Origin: CAZJYI01 sp964550025 | Lineage (GTDB): Bacteria > Verrucomicrobiota > Kiritimatiellia > UBA8416 > CAYOBW01 | Length of the DNA stretch: 64,000 bases | Direction of reading: 5' to 3' | NCBI GenBank assembly: GCA_964550025.1 | Contig: CAZJYI010000002.1 | Location: 62,001 to 126,000 of the forward strand | Shown here: positions 43,801 through 51,861 of the stretch, one piece after another | Numbering within the stretch: position 1 is the stretch's first letter | Layout: each line of letters opens with the position of its first letter | Notes under the pieces: model-generated | Databases searched by the model: none | The model's input: the letters and a program-made list of their open reading frames with translations, nothing else | Told to the model about the DNA's origin: nothing | Program-made: the position numbers and the translations under genes

Positions 43801-45157
43801 CGCCGATGTGACGGTAACGGAGGACGATGGGGCAACCGTGGATGCGGTGTTTGTGGTCAGCATCCCCGGCCCGAGCGTCTCCAACATTACCGTGAATTAC
43901 GTCTCGGCCAACGGCACGGCCGTGGCGGGCAGCGACTATGCGTCCACGAACGGCGTGATCGGTATCCCGCCGGGGCAGACGAGCACGCAGATTGTCGTAG
44001 TGGTCAACGGCGATACCGAGTTCGAGAATCCACCGGAGAGGTTCAGCGTGCAGTTGAGCAATCCCGTCGCCTGTACGATAACCGACGGTACGGGAATAGG
44101 TATGATTGTCGATGACGACCTGGACGAGCACTTGGGTGCCTTCCCCAACCACATGAGAATTGACGTAGACGGCTACGCGGGCAGCGAGACGCTGACCAAC
44201 TTCCCCGTGCTGACGCGGCTCAGCGAGAGCATCCTGGAGTTCGACTACGGTTCGTTCGCGCTGGCGGGAGGTGGGGACCTGCTGTTCACCGACGGCGCTC
44301 AGACCGTTCCGCTCAATCACGAGGTCGAGAGCTGGGATGTGGGCGGCGAGTCGTGCGTGTGGGTGCAGGTGCCGGAACTGCCTGACGGCGGAACGCATAT
44401 CCGGGCCTTCTGGGGCAATGCCGCCGCGGGCCCGAATACGCTGGCGCCCCAGACGTGGTCGGCTGACTTCGAGGGTGTCTGGCACATGACCGAGGTGTCC
44501 GCGCAGGATTCGACGCCGCACGCCCGCCACGGCGTCGCGTCCGGGGTGCCGACGCTCACCAACGGCCAGATCAACGGAAGCGTGAATTTCGTGGAAGCTA
44601 ACAACGATTTCGTTGCGGCGACGGGATACAAGGGGCTCGTGGGCACGGACGCCAGGACGCTGTCGGCCTGGATCAAGACCACGGACGGTGACGCATCGGT
44701 GATGTCGTGGGGCAACAATTCCGCCGGTCAGAAGTGGAATTTCCGGGTTCAGAGCGCCAATGGAACGAATGGGGCGATCCGCGTCGAGGTCAACGGCGGC
44801 TACAATGTGGGCGTGACTCCCGTCAACGACGACCAGTGGCACTATATTGCGGCGACGTTTGCCAATGACGGTACCCCGAATGTGCAGGATGTCGTGCTCT
44901 ACGTCGACGGCACAACAAACGGGAGCTCGGCGTCCCTGTCGCAGGTCATCAATACGGCTTCTTCAGCCGACGTGCTCATTGGACAGGACTTCGGCAACCG
45001 CAAGTTCAACGGCCCTGTCGACGAGGCGCGGATCAGCTCGGTCGTGCGTTCCGAGGATTGGATCAAGGCCTGCTATGACAACCAGAAGCAGGGTTCGTCT
45101 TTCCTGAGCTTCTCGGACGTGTTCATCCGGAAAGGGACGCTGCTGCTGGTGCGGTAG
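37871..45157 (+). CDS. Giant secreted multidomain protein B, adjacent paralog of protein A
   Basis: 2428 residues; the ATG at 37871 follows AAGGAG. It is collinear with protein A across almost its whole length: signal peptide, three N-terminal beta-sandwich repeats (about 36-486), Fn3-like repeats including the one with the inserted domain, the WTTVNLDYNYDSAVVV module (about 1094-1376), Fn3 pairs, Calx-beta (1974-2083), DUF2341 (2086-2199) and LamG (2202-2413), ending KGTLLLVR. The exception is residues about 1586-1770, where A has a LamG-like module and B has a CBM6/35- or GH115-C-like module (DGIVSLEAEHYTHN, SGTHYIWTRGMAP). The two genes are 233 bases apart and divergent throughout, so this is an old tandem duplication with one exchanged module. 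Probable role: extracellular glycan binding. Confidence 0.85.
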   Translation: MKSTYRLSLACFRRLVQLTVFGLAPTAVLVAGALAFAAPGDIAIYREAAGNDLLDPGGASMTHDWDTTVRTESASYSLVGGTGVLCKAGHYLVLYSTRFDDPNTGTADRSEVNTRLLLNGTPPAIGWSQGYTRRQQNDFELICAGGGIIVVESDDDALTLFSERTDSYARDLQRVPDASSIQLVKLVDEWDYCRLSRTNSAAGPSNTFEAVSYDAQDELDMGSFGHASGTADITLKAAGHYLVLANTYFRSPGGSRRSGFVQRLTLDGAQLAGSRTTVYLRADPNSCHDGAAATAMILETTAANQVLRVECMREDLTATADIIGGRTAITIAKLPDAGKYIRLDDSGTDNFNPGTETALGWDTELEIDDGFTHDDSRIGVMDADDYLFFCTLYEDDDGGERIKWWQRWRKNGSSIYPYGITGRYSRNKTDGSGTNHKSGNRSAIVVDLVPGDYIETVAQQLGNGGTMSANVKGVQGVQLSSIFYPPDPDGPEVQNAAAGATAVLDTSATLQGELISTGAYATALWVYYGTSDARYTATNWGTNAYLGTDLATGPYSTNVTGLTPNTTYYYRFRAANATGEVWAANVKSFTTPGPPTVTHDGGADPLVAGVTMRGELTEGTSADATIYWGRTDGGTNHTAWARTNAMGQVGEGAVFGESVGRVLQEMSIANTPPGLPGSVTQVGDGWAVTGSGNDIWNQSDDFHFAYAPLSGDFDVYCRASDLTGGNNAWRKGGIMARESLTTGSRNAFIGRSPVAGQNRVTFQRRPTDGTASASTHLPGFTDPYYWLRLVRAGNTFSGYWAPDVGGTPGAWTQMGADATIVMSAQVYVGFAVTAHDDAQLTTCTFDKLQGIAFEEDEFLYGFGYYYRTYATNAYGEDWSDASEFFTTLPPGGIGVANNAVTDLMPSSATFNGTLRATGSVFDVSVYWGTSDGGAAPGAWGNTNVIGSYTDIGQVALSYAATGLVRGVEYFYAFGASNAATNMWGTPSESFTTIETPIVDNSAGAVVRIADATLQGELVSGGAGDITVYWGTSDGSTNHLGWDHTNTLGPVMQGTFETETGGGALYGLTYHYRCYVTNSLGEDWSDVETFESLAPRRGVVEAGTVTASNGWTTVNLDYNYDSAVVVCAVNYSANAFPAVARVQNVGVSSFDVRLQNPGDLSNIVADTVHYVVMEEGTNQLPGGRQIEAHRVLSDGVNRVGEWTTGQQEQVVFAQKYTRPVVLGQVMTHNDANWSVFWSNNGAGNPVSATACYVGKHVAADTNTTRAAEMLGVIVVEAGSGDIMGMPYEAALGGATIQGVGDAPPYLYPLSAFASAPEVGVVCQTDMNGGDGGWAQLHGAAPLTATNMGLSVDEDQIGDAERAHAAEPAFYWVFGSAVAYGRDLRIVNTAPTAVTSNMATLHADAFIPQSAFDVTVYWGTTDGGTNAAAWSNTNALGSFADGSPIDVSFTATGLTDRTVYYYTFFASNQFESFWADPSRGFSTLREPTVTNGPATDIAVGRATMNGELLAGGSADVTIYWGMMDGGTNKLAWDYSSTAGVVVDGPLGAGTTNPALYGVTYYYRCYATNAFGEDWADAATEFTTPTPVVPGKTFVQDAGADGIVSLEAEHYTHNESPRSDHSWTLRTDALASGGEAMEVTPNSMTANEPYEPNHPRLDFRVDFVKSGTHYIWTRGMAPNDPATGNNDSYHAGLDMNMIATSDKITGFNANYGWSRDTMDGVNDATFDVTPTGEHVVNAWMREDGFVCDKIVLTTSDAYTPTGNGPPESPYREDSPLGITNLAVTEVSTNLATCNGTLYATGSVFAVHLYWGASDGGTNASAWANTNFAGSYADVVATNVSLQIDSLSPGTVYHYTFRAANIAETNWAAPSESFTTIGQPTVSNAPATDITSIAATMNGTLSGTYNADVTVYWGLSDGGTNAGSWSNATALGTTLQGAFSMTQAVWAGAEYYYRCYGTNVIGDDWADTSSVFVTPLAGVSIADVTVTEDDGATVDAVFVVSIPGPSVSNITVNYVSANGTAVAGSDYASTNGVIGIPPGQTSTQIVVVVNGDTEFENPPERFSVQLSNPVACTITDGTGIGMIVDDDLDEHLGAFPNHMRIDVDGYAGSETLTNFPVLTRLSESILEFDYGSFALAGGGDLLFTDGAQTVPLNHEVESWDVGGESCVWVQVPELPDGGTHIRAFWGNAAAGPNTLAPQTWSADFEGVWHMTEVSAQDSTPHARHGVASGVPTLTNGQINGSVNFVEANNDFVAATGYKGLVGTDARTLSAWIKTTDGDASVMSWGNNSAGQKWNFRVQSANGTNGAIRVEVNGGYNVGVTPVNDDQWHYIAATFANDGTPNVQDVVLYVDGTTNGSSASLSQVINTASSADVLIGQDFGNRKFNGPVDEARISSVVRSEDWIKACYDNQKQGSSFLSFSDVFIRKGTLLLVR

Positions 45158-45168
45158 GCACGTGCGAC

Positions 45169-45333
45169 TCAGAACGTCGGTCCGATGCGGGTGATGGCGA
45201 GCTCGTGGTGACCGCTGCGTTCGGCGGCGGTCAGCCTGCCGTTGCAGACGGCGACGATCTCGCCGAAGATCTCGCGGTCGACCGATCTCACTGAAACGCC
45301 GGACGCGAGGATCGTTCCGGCGACTTGGTGCAT
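45169..45333 (-). pseudogene. C-terminal remnant of a UxaA-family (altronate/galactarate dehydratase-like) gene
   Basis: Fifty-four sense codons on the reverse strand end with VDREIFGEIVAVCNGRLTAA, then GHHELAITRIGPTF and a TGA. This resembles the end of UxaA-type sugar-acid dehydratases. Reading upstream, a stop follows within ten codons, so only the 3' end survives. It lies immediately after the giant gene B, on the other strand. Confidence 0.45.
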
Positions 45334-45485
45334 AGTGACCGGAGACGCTCTTGCGCGCTACGAGCGGGTACTCGCCGTTTGTCGCTCCTCCGCAAGGTGG
45401 TTCCCTGGAAGCGGAGAACCCTGTGTTCAGGGGATCGTTGGCAACTTCCCTTTCTTGACGTTTGGGCGAGGGGCCACATGCTTGA

Positions 45486-45989
45486 GAGTCTGAGCATCAG
45501 AGTTCGAAACGGACTTTGGGCATCGGAAGCCGGAAGAGCGAGACCTTCCCAAACTTCAGATACAGAACGGATACTCTCGACGAGTTCATCGCCAACAACG
45601 TCTACTCACAGCCCAAGCCGCTGGACGTCTATTCGCTGCGCATGTACGAACCGAATGGCGTCGGACCCAAAGGAGAAGTCAGACGGATGGGGTGCAAGGA
45701 CAACATGGAGTTGTTCGAGAAACTCATCACCGCCCTCCGCGAGACAGGACGTCCGGTCTTTGTCGGCGAGTTTGGTTAGGACATGCAGACGTTCAGAGAC
45801 GGCACAGATACTGACTCGATACCCATGCTGAAGATGTTCGATAGAACCGGCGTATCGCTCATGTGTTACTGGGTATGGCACTTCAAGTGGCAGAAAGACA
45901 CATACGACACAACCAGCGCAACCAGGCCTGAAGTCGTGACGTTCGTGGAAGAACTCAACAGGAGATACGAACGGACGGGCGGAAGGTAG
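45486..45989 (+). pseudogene. Remnant of a TIM-barrel glycoside hydrolase (GH5-like), interrupted by an in-frame TAG
   Basis: A single frame gives recognisable protein: DEFIANNVYSQPKPLDVYSL, then LRETGRPVFVGEFG, a TAG at 45777-45779, and in the same frame DMQTFRDG, LKMFDRTGVSLMCYWVWHFK and VVTFVEELNRRYERTGGR. GEFG resembles the nucleophile strand of GH5-type barrels and CYWVWHF the following strand. The N-terminal barrel half is absent: the frame is closed upstream of 45486, and 45334-45485 shows nothing coherent. Several intact genes here end in TAG, so recoding is unlikely and the gene is probably dead. Confidence 0.65.
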
Positions 45990-46064
45990 CGTGAATCCGC
46001 GCCCGTTGTACGCCCGGGCGATTCCCGGGCGCTGCTCCCGCACCCGTGGGGAAGCCCGGCCGTT

Positions 46065-47987
46065 TCAGGGGGCGTGCTGGCCGCGGTAGGCTCGCACCTT
46101 GATGTCTCCGAACCGAGTGCGTGTCCGCACGACCGCGTAGCCGATGTAGTGAACCTGATCCATATCCCTCGGAAGAGGGTGAGTCACTGTCTTGCCGGCT
46201 GCCGTTAATGTCACTTTGCCTTCAGGCAGGTTGATCCGGATGGTGACTTGATAGGTCTTCTCGCCGACCAACGGCACGGCGGCGGTAGCGCTTTCCGACC
46301 CATACGGGCCCTGATAGATGCTGACGCGGTTGCCGCCAACCAGTAACCCGCACTTGATGGTGTCGGCGTTGGTCGGCTCCTTCCCGAAGGCAAAGAAACC
46401 GTTGCAGGAGACCTCTCGCCGCGGGGTGATGTCCAGAGCGAAAGTCGCGCTCTCTTTCAGCGGCGCCTCCAGCTTTTTCAAGACCAGGCCGTCGCCGTCC
46501 GAGGAGACTCGGTAGCCCTCTTTCGATGTCTCCACGGCAACTCGACTCAGTACATCGAATCCCGGGAAGGTCCGTGTAGCGGCAAAGGGCGGCTCTTTTT
46601 GGGACGAGCGCTTCACGCGCGGAGGGTTGATGCCGAGTTTGCGGCAGTCGGCGTCCATCTCCGCGTCCCACTTCGCAAACATCGCTTTCAATTCGCGCAG
46701 CTTCTCCGTGTGCTGCTCGCTCAGGTCCGTGGTTTCGCCCACGTCCTCGGCGAGGTCGAACAGCATATCCCGGGCGGGTGTCTGCTTCGGTCCCGGTTGT
46801 TCGGTTCCCTCCGTGGCGTAGACGTACTTCCAGTCGCCGTGGCGAACCGCGTAGTTGTTGTTTCGGGTCCGGCAGCGCCAGTAGAGTGTTTCGTGAGGCA
46901 TGCCCTTCTTCTCGCCCGACAGGTAGGGCAGAAGGTCCACCCCGTCTATCTGCGACACGTCAGCCTTGGCGAGGCGTAGGGCGGTGGCACTGAGGTCGAA
47001 GGTGATCACCGCTTTCCGATAGACGGAGCCTGCCTCGATCTTCCCCGGCCAGCGGAGGAAGAGAGGGACGCGAATGCCGCCTTCGAAGGTCTCGCACTTC
47101 GACCCGCGCAGGGGCTTGTTAATGGAACCGTTGACGGCATTGCGCGTGGTGGGGCCACCGTTGTCGTTGTGAAAGATCACCAGCGTCTCCTCGGCCTTGC
47201 CGGAGGCGTCCAGTTCCTTCAGCACCTCGCCGATGGCATCGTCCATGGCGCTGAGCATGGCGGCGTAGATCTTGCGTTTCCCCGACAGGTCCGGGAACCG
47301 TTTCAGGTAGCGATCCGTGGCGTGCATGGGCGTGTGGACGGCGTTGAAAGCGAGGTAGAGAAAGAGCGGCTTCTCGGAGTCGCGGTGGCGTCTGAGAAAC
47401 GCGGCGGCTTCGGCCCCGAAGGCGTCGGTCAGGTAGCGCGTTTCGCTGCTTGGCTCGGTTTGCCGGAAGATGGGGGACCCGTAGCTGCCTCTGAAGGGGC
47501 GGTCCGGGAAGTAGGTGTGCCCTCCTCCCAGAAAGCCGAAAAACTCGTCAAACCCCCGGTTCAGCGGTCCGTAGCCCTGCCGGTCGCCGAGGTGCCACTT
47601 GCCAACCATCCCGGTGGTGTAGCCGGCCTCCTGCAGCCGACCGGCGAGCGTCTTGACGGACAGCGGCAACGGTCCGGTCACCTGGGGCAGGTCATCGTTG
47701 CCGGTCCTCTGCTGGTAGCGGCAACTCATCAGGCCGACGCGCGTCGGTGTGCAGAAAGAACCGTTGGCGTAGGCATCCGTGAAGCGCACACCCTCCCTCG
47801 CGATCCGGTCGATGTGAGGTGTAGGGATCTCCTCGCACCCATGGGCGCCGATGTCGGCATAGCCCATATCGTCAGCCAGGATCAGGACGATATCCGGACG
47901 CTCGCCGGCCATGCCGGGGCAAGTGAACCCGCAGAGGGTGAGAGTGAGAACCAGGGCGGTTGCTTTCGCTGTGTTTCTATTGATCAT
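46065..47987 (-). CDS. Exported sulfatase (arylsulfatase family S1)
   Basis: 640 residues with a signal peptide (ALVLTLTLCGFTCPGMAG). Sulfatases hydrolyse sulfate esters, here probably on sulfated polysaccharides. Metal-binding DD is in LILADDMGYADIG. The formylglycine site CTPTR has Cys79 in the CxPxR form modified by maturation enzymes, none of which is in the window. Further conserved stretches are GKWHLGD and FHNDNGGPTTRN. About 150 extra C-terminal residues (from about 490) form a beta-rich domain (NGFFAFGKEPTNADTIKCG) that may bind carbohydrate. The start at 47987 has only a weak ribosome-binding site. It is divergent from the GH78 gene across an 89-base spacer. Confidence 0.93.
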   Translation of the reverse strand: MINRNTAKATALVLTLTLCGFTCPGMAGERPDIVLILADDMGYADIGAHGCEEIPTPHIDRIAREGVRFTDAYANGSFCTPTRVGLMSCRYQQRTGNDDLPQVTGPLPLSVKTLAGRLQEAGYTTGMVGKWHLGDRQGYGPLNRGFDEFFGFLGGGHTYFPDRPFRGSYGSPIFRQTEPSSETRYLTDAFGAEAAAFLRRHRDSEKPLFLYLAFNAVHTPMHATDRYLKRFPDLSGKRKIYAAMLSAMDDAIGEVLKELDASGKAEETLVIFHNDNGGPTTRNAVNGSINKPLRGSKCETFEGGIRVPLFLRWPGKIEAGSVYRKAVITFDLSATALRLAKADVSQIDGVDLLPYLSGEKKGMPHETLYWRCRTRNNNYAVRHGDWKYVYATEGTEQPGPKQTPARDMLFDLAEDVGETTDLSEQHTEKLRELKAMFAKWDAEMDADCRKLGINPPRVKRSSQKEPPFAATRTFPGFDVLSRVAVETSKEGYRVSSDGDGLVLKKLEAPLKESATFALDITPRREVSCNGFFAFGKEPTNADTIKCGLLVGGNRVSIYQGPYGSESATAAVPLVGEKTYQVTIRINLPEGKVTLTAAGKTVTHPLPRDMDQVHYIGYAVVRTRTRFGDIKVRAYRGQHAP

Positions 47988-48042
47988 TTTTTCTGATAGT
48001 GTCCGTGTTTCCAGTCTGGGCCATCGACTGTGAGACGGGTAT

Positions 48043-48054
48043 GACTGTACAGTC
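48043..48054. promoter_or_regulatory. Perfect 12-base palindrome between sulfatase and rhamnosidase genes
   Basis: GACTGTACAGTC sits 23 bases before the GH78 start and 55 bases from the sulfatase start. It could be an operator for both divergent genes; a chance match of this size is not excluded. Confidence 0.3.
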
Positions 48055-48076
48055 CGTGCAATAGAAAGGACAGGAT

Positions 48077-50719
48077 ATGCTCAAGAAGCTACTAATCACA
48101 ATGTCAAGCATCGCATGCATGTCAGCGACTCTCCACGGTAAGGACGCCGAGTGGCGGGCGTTCTGGATAGGGGCTTCGTCGGAGTCGGCGAAAGGGGAAC
48201 GGCAGGCCGCCGCGAAAGCCCCCAAGGTTGTTATCCGGAAGGCCCTGTACGGCGTGAAGGGCGATCCGGCGAAGCAGGTCGACCTGACGGAGAAGCTGCG
48301 ACGGATGGTCGCGAGCGGTACGCTCTCGGTCACCGCAGACAACGCGACCGCGGGGCGGGATCCGGCGTATATGACGGTAAAGACCTTGGAGCTGGAATAC
48401 ACCCTTGACGGGAAACCGGTGACACGATCGCTTGCGGAAAACACGCAGCTCGATCTCGGGACGGGCAGGACGAAAGCGGCCGTTGGTCGGGCGCCGACGG
48501 AGAAGGCCGTCAACCAATGGACCTGCTATCGCAAAGTCGTGCGCCTCGAAGAGGCCCCCCGTCACGCAGTCGCGCGGATTGCGTGCGATTCCAAGTACTG
48601 GTTGTGGGTCAACGGTGAGTTGGTGGTCTTCGAGGGACAGTTGAAACGCGGTCCGACACCGGACGACACCTACTACGACCGGGTCGAGCTGGCCGGGCAT
48701 CTACGAAAGGGGGAGAACACCATCGCCATCCTTCTCTGGTACTTCGGCAAACATGGCTTCAGCCACAAGAGCAGCGGCAAGGCCGGCCTCGTGTTTGACG
48801 CGGAGTTGGATGGGAAACCGCTGCTCAGCGATCGCGGTTGGAAGGCCATGATCCACCCGTCCTTTGGCGATACCGGGAAACCGCATCCGAACTTTCGTCT
48901 GCCCGAATCGAATATCCGGTTTGATGCGGGCAAAGACATGCCGGGCTGGCAGAACCCGGGGTTCGATGATTCGAGTTGGGGTGCGGCTGCCGAATACGGG
49001 CGTCCGCCCTGCGCGCCATGGAACCGGCTGGTCGAGCGGCCGGTTCCGCTCTGGAAGGACTATGGACTCAGGGATTACGTCAATGCCGGGGATCTGCCGG
49101 CCGTTTCAGACGGCAGTACGATCAAGGCAAAGATCCCCTACAATGCCCACGTCACGCCTTACCTCAAGGTCGACGCCCCGGCAGGAGAGGCCGTCGACAT
49201 CCGCATGGACAACTACAAGGGCGGGGGGCCACCCAATGTGCGCGCGGAGTACGTGACGCGGCAGGGCGTGCAGGAGTACGAGAACCTGGGATGGATGAAC
49301 GGACACGAGGTCCACTACACCATGCCGGCGGGCGTCAAGATCCTGGCGCTCAAGTACCGCGAAACGGGATACAACTCCGAGTTCACCGGCACTTTCGAGT
49401 GCGACGATGACTTTCTGAATCGCTACCGTCAGAAGGCGCTCCGCACCCTGTATGTTACCATGCGGGACACCTACTACGATTGTCCCGATCGCGAGCGTGC
49501 CCAGTGGTGGGGCGACATGGTCAACGAAATGGGCGAAGCGTTCTACGCGCTGGATCCCCGCGGCGGTCACCTCGCCAAGAAGGGTATTCTGGAGCTCGCG
49601 AACTGGCAGAGGAAAGACAACACGATCTACTCGCCCGTACCCGCCGGGAACTGGAACAAGGAGCTGCCGATGCAGATGCTCAATTCGGTGGGCTATTTCG
49701 GTTTCTGGACCTACTACCTGTACACGGGTGACATCGAGACGATCCGCACCGTTTATCCCGCCGTCAGGCGGTACATGGCCGTCTGGAAGCAGGGCGAGGA
49801 CGGTTTGGTTGTGCCGCGCAAGGGCGGCTGGACCTGGGGCGATTGGGGAAAGAACAAAGACATGACCATCCTCTTCAACGCCTGGTTCTACCTGGCGCTG
49901 AAGGGGCAGCTCAACATGGCCCTTGCGCTGGGGGAGGAGGGGGATGTCGAGGCGATCCGGGGCAGAATCGCCGGCATCGAGAGGAGTTTCAACAAGGCCT
50001 TCTGGACGGGCAAGGAATACCGCTCGCCGGGATACAAAGGGCAAACCGACGACCGTGGCCATGCCCTGGCTGTCCTTTCCGGGTTGGCCGGCCCCGACAA
50101 GTACGAAGCCATTCGGCAGGTGTTCAAGACCCACGAGCACAGCAGCCCCTACATGGAGAAGTACGTGGGGGAAGCGTTGTACGTTATGCGTTTCGAGGAC
50201 GACGCAATCGCCCGGACAAAGAAGCGATTCAGGGAGATGACCGACCATCACTACACGACCCTCTGGGAAGACTGGCGGATCGGCGGTTCCGGCGGCGGCA
50301 CGATCAATCACGCCTGGTGCGGAGGCGCGCTCACGCTGCTGTCACAGTACGGCGCCGGGATCGCCCCGGAGAAACCAGGCTACGAAACGTACCACGTGTT
50401 CCCGCAGCTCGGACCGTTGAAGCGAATCAAGACCACCGTCCCGTCCGTGAAGGGCGATATCCGGGTGGAGCTTGCGGATGACGGGAACAGCTTCATCATG
50501 ACACTGACATCCCCCGCGGACACGACGGCAATCATCGGCATCCCCAAAGGGGGCGACTCCACCATCGCGAGCATCACGGCAAACGGGACATCGATCTGGC
50601 GTGGGGGGAAGACGGATAAGACAGTGCAGGGGTTGACCTTCCTGAAGGATGCCGAACACTACATCACGTTCTCTGCCTCGCCGGGGACTTGGTCGGTGAT
50701 TGCACAGAGAAGGGACTAA
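48077..50719 (+). CDS. Exported GH78-like alpha-L-rhamnosidase
   Basis: 880 residues with an N-terminal signal peptide (LKKLLITMSSIACMSATLHG). Beta-sandwich domains occupy about residues 25-440 (ACDSKYWLWVNGELVVFEG is typical of the rhamnosidase N domain). The alpha/alpha barrel follows, with the motif DCPDRERAQWWGD (about 468-480) corresponding to the GH78 DCPxRxE...GD signature, and NHAWCGGALTLL near the end. A C-terminal beta-sandwich follows (GPLKRIKTTVPSVKGDIRVE in part). It would release terminal alpha-L-rhamnose from glycans, fitting the adjacent sulfatase and sugar ABC transporter. The start follows AGGACAGGAT. Confidence 0.88.
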   Translation: MLKKLLITMSSIACMSATLHGKDAEWRAFWIGASSESAKGERQAAAKAPKVVIRKALYGVKGDPAKQVDLTEKLRRMVASGTLSVTADNATAGRDPAYMTVKTLELEYTLDGKPVTRSLAENTQLDLGTGRTKAAVGRAPTEKAVNQWTCYRKVVRLEEAPRHAVARIACDSKYWLWVNGELVVFEGQLKRGPTPDDTYYDRVELAGHLRKGENTIAILLWYFGKHGFSHKSSGKAGLVFDAELDGKPLLSDRGWKAMIHPSFGDTGKPHPNFRLPESNIRFDAGKDMPGWQNPGFDDSSWGAAAEYGRPPCAPWNRLVERPVPLWKDYGLRDYVNAGDLPAVSDGSTIKAKIPYNAHVTPYLKVDAPAGEAVDIRMDNYKGGGPPNVRAEYVTRQGVQEYENLGWMNGHEVHYTMPAGVKILALKYRETGYNSEFTGTFECDDDFLNRYRQKALRTLYVTMRDTYYDCPDRERAQWWGDMVNEMGEAFYALDPRGGHLAKKGILELANWQRKDNTIYSPVPAGNWNKELPMQMLNSVGYFGFWTYYLYTGDIETIRTVYPAVRRYMAVWKQGEDGLVVPRKGGWTWGDWGKNKDMTILFNAWFYLALKGQLNMALALGEEGDVEAIRGRIAGIERSFNKAFWTGKEYRSPGYKGQTDDRGHALAVLSGLAGPDKYEAIRQVFKTHEHSSPYMEKYVGEALYVMRFEDDAIARTKKRFREMTDHHYTTLWEDWRIGGSGGGTINHAWCGGALTLLSQYGAGIAPEKPGYETYHVFPQLGPLKRIKTTVPSVKGDIRVELADDGNSFIMTLTSPADTTAIIGIPKGGDSTIASITANGTSIWRGGKTDKTVQGLTFLKDAEHYITFSASPGTWSVIAQRRD

Positions 50720-50796
50720 TGCGACGCGTGACATGCCTGGCGGCGAGGCACCTGTCGGCGGCACCACAAACGGCCCCCTCCTCGCCTCATTCCTGC

Positions 50797-51711
50797 TCAA
50801 GCTTTCAGGGCCCCGCTCGTGATGCCCTTCATGAACATGCGGGTGCACAGGGCGAACAGGATTGCGAGGGGGATGGCTGATACGGTATAGCCGGCGAACA
50901 TCTCCCCGTACCGTGCTCCGGCTCGCGTGGTATAGCGCAGCATCCCGACGGTGATGACCATGACATCCTCGCTGGATGTCGTCACCAGCGGCCAGAGGAA
51001 GTTGTTCCAGACAGCCAGGGCGCTGACGATGACGACCACCCCGATCACGGGCCTGGCGAGCGGGATCGCGACGTGCCAGAGTTGACGCATGGGGCCGGCG
51101 CCGTCGACCTCGGCGGCTTCGAAGAGATCTTTGTCGATCTGGCTGAAAAAGCCCCGCAGGAGGTAGATGCCCAGCACCTGCCCGCCGGCCATGTAGGGCA
51201 TGATCATGACCCAGTGCGAGTCGATGAACTTCAACCCCAATTGCTCTTTCAGTTGGAAGACTCGCGTCAGCCAGCCGTCCAGCCCCTTGAGGGCCATGTC
51301 GATTTCCCTGGCCCACACGAATGCCGGCACCAGCATCAGGACACCCGGGATCATCATGAGCACGATGATCCCGTAGTACAGCGTTTCGCGTCCGGGGAAC
51401 TCGTAGCGCGCAAACACGAAACCCGCCAGGCATGAGAGCACGGTAATCCCCGTTACGCTCACGGCCGTGATGAACAGGCTGTTGAGGATGTACATCTTCA
51501 TCTCGCGGAACGCGTAGGCATAGTTGCCCCACTGCAGCGGCAGCTTGGGGAGCCAGAACGAGTGGTAGAACTGGTGCGTGTCCTTAAGCGAGGTCATCAG
51601 CATGAACACGAACGGCAGGAATGTCAGGGCCAGGACAAAGGCAAGGCAGACTCGCCACGACACGGCCGAAGCCGAGGCGGCCCATGGTCTTGTGTGGCGG
51701 TTTCTACTCAC
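50797..51711 (-). CDS. Carbohydrate ABC transporter permease, MalG type
   Basis: 304 residues from a GTG at 51711 preceded by TGAGGAT. The frame opens further upstream at 51783, but that part lies in a repeat element. Six hydrophobic helices begin with VCLAFVLALTFLPFVFMLMTSL. The cytoplasmic EAA loop EAAEVDGAGPMRQLWHVAIP would contact the ATPase. The C-terminus ends MFMKGITSGALKA, the usual MalG-type ending. It is read after the MalF-type permease in the order binding protein, permease, permease; 150 bases containing a repeat element separate the two. No ATP-binding subunit is present, as often seen where a shared MsmK-like ATPase is used. Confidence 0.92.
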   Translation of the reverse strand: MSRNRHTRPWAASASAVSWRVCLAFVLALTFLPFVFMLMTSLKDTHQFYHSFWLPKLPLQWGNYAYAFREMKMYILNSLFITAVSVTGITVLSCLAGFVFARYEFPGRETLYYGIIVLMMIPGVLMLVPAFVWAREIDMALKGLDGWLTRVFQLKEQLGLKFIDSHWVMIMPYMAGGQVLGIYLLRGFFSQIDKDLFEAAEVDGAGPMRQLWHVAIPLARPVIGVVVIVSALAVWNNFLWPLVTTSSEDVMVITVGMLRYTTRAGARYGEMFAGYTVSAIPLAILFALCTRMFMKGITSGALKA

Positions 51712-51732
51712 ATTATCCTCAATTCCCGTTTC

Positions 51733-51860
51733 GGTGGACGATAGCGGGCGACGAGAGGGGTAGACGATCAGGCCGACTCTCATCGTAAACCGCTATCGTC
51801 GCCCGCTATCGTCAACCGATCCCCTTTTCGATCTCACATCCCGCATCCCGTATCCCACAT
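51733..51860. repeat. Inverted word-repeat element (GACGATAGCGGGCGACGA type) plus CATCCCGTATCC tandem words
   Basis: The left arm 51733-51755 reads GGTGGACGATAGCGGGCGAC. The right arm 51791-51817, reverse-complemented, reads GGTTGACGATAGCGGGCGAC and continues with GATAGCG; about 24 of 27 positions match. Directly after it (51837-51860) comes a second word type, CATCCCGCATCCCGTATCCC. The element separates the two permease genes. A partial copy of the first word (TTGACGATAGCGCG) is at about 30007-30020. Confidence 0.75.
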
Positions 51861-51861
51861 C

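Noticed and set aside
30216..45157. The two giant genes considered as an assembly duplication
   Set aside because: They differ throughout their length at nucleotide and protein level and carry different modules at one position, so they are genuine diverged paralogs.
45777..45779. TAG considered as recoded (for example pyrrolysine or amber suppression)
   Set aside because: Intact genes here, including uvrA and both giant genes, end with TAG, and the fragment lacks its N-terminal half, so it is best read as a pseudogene.
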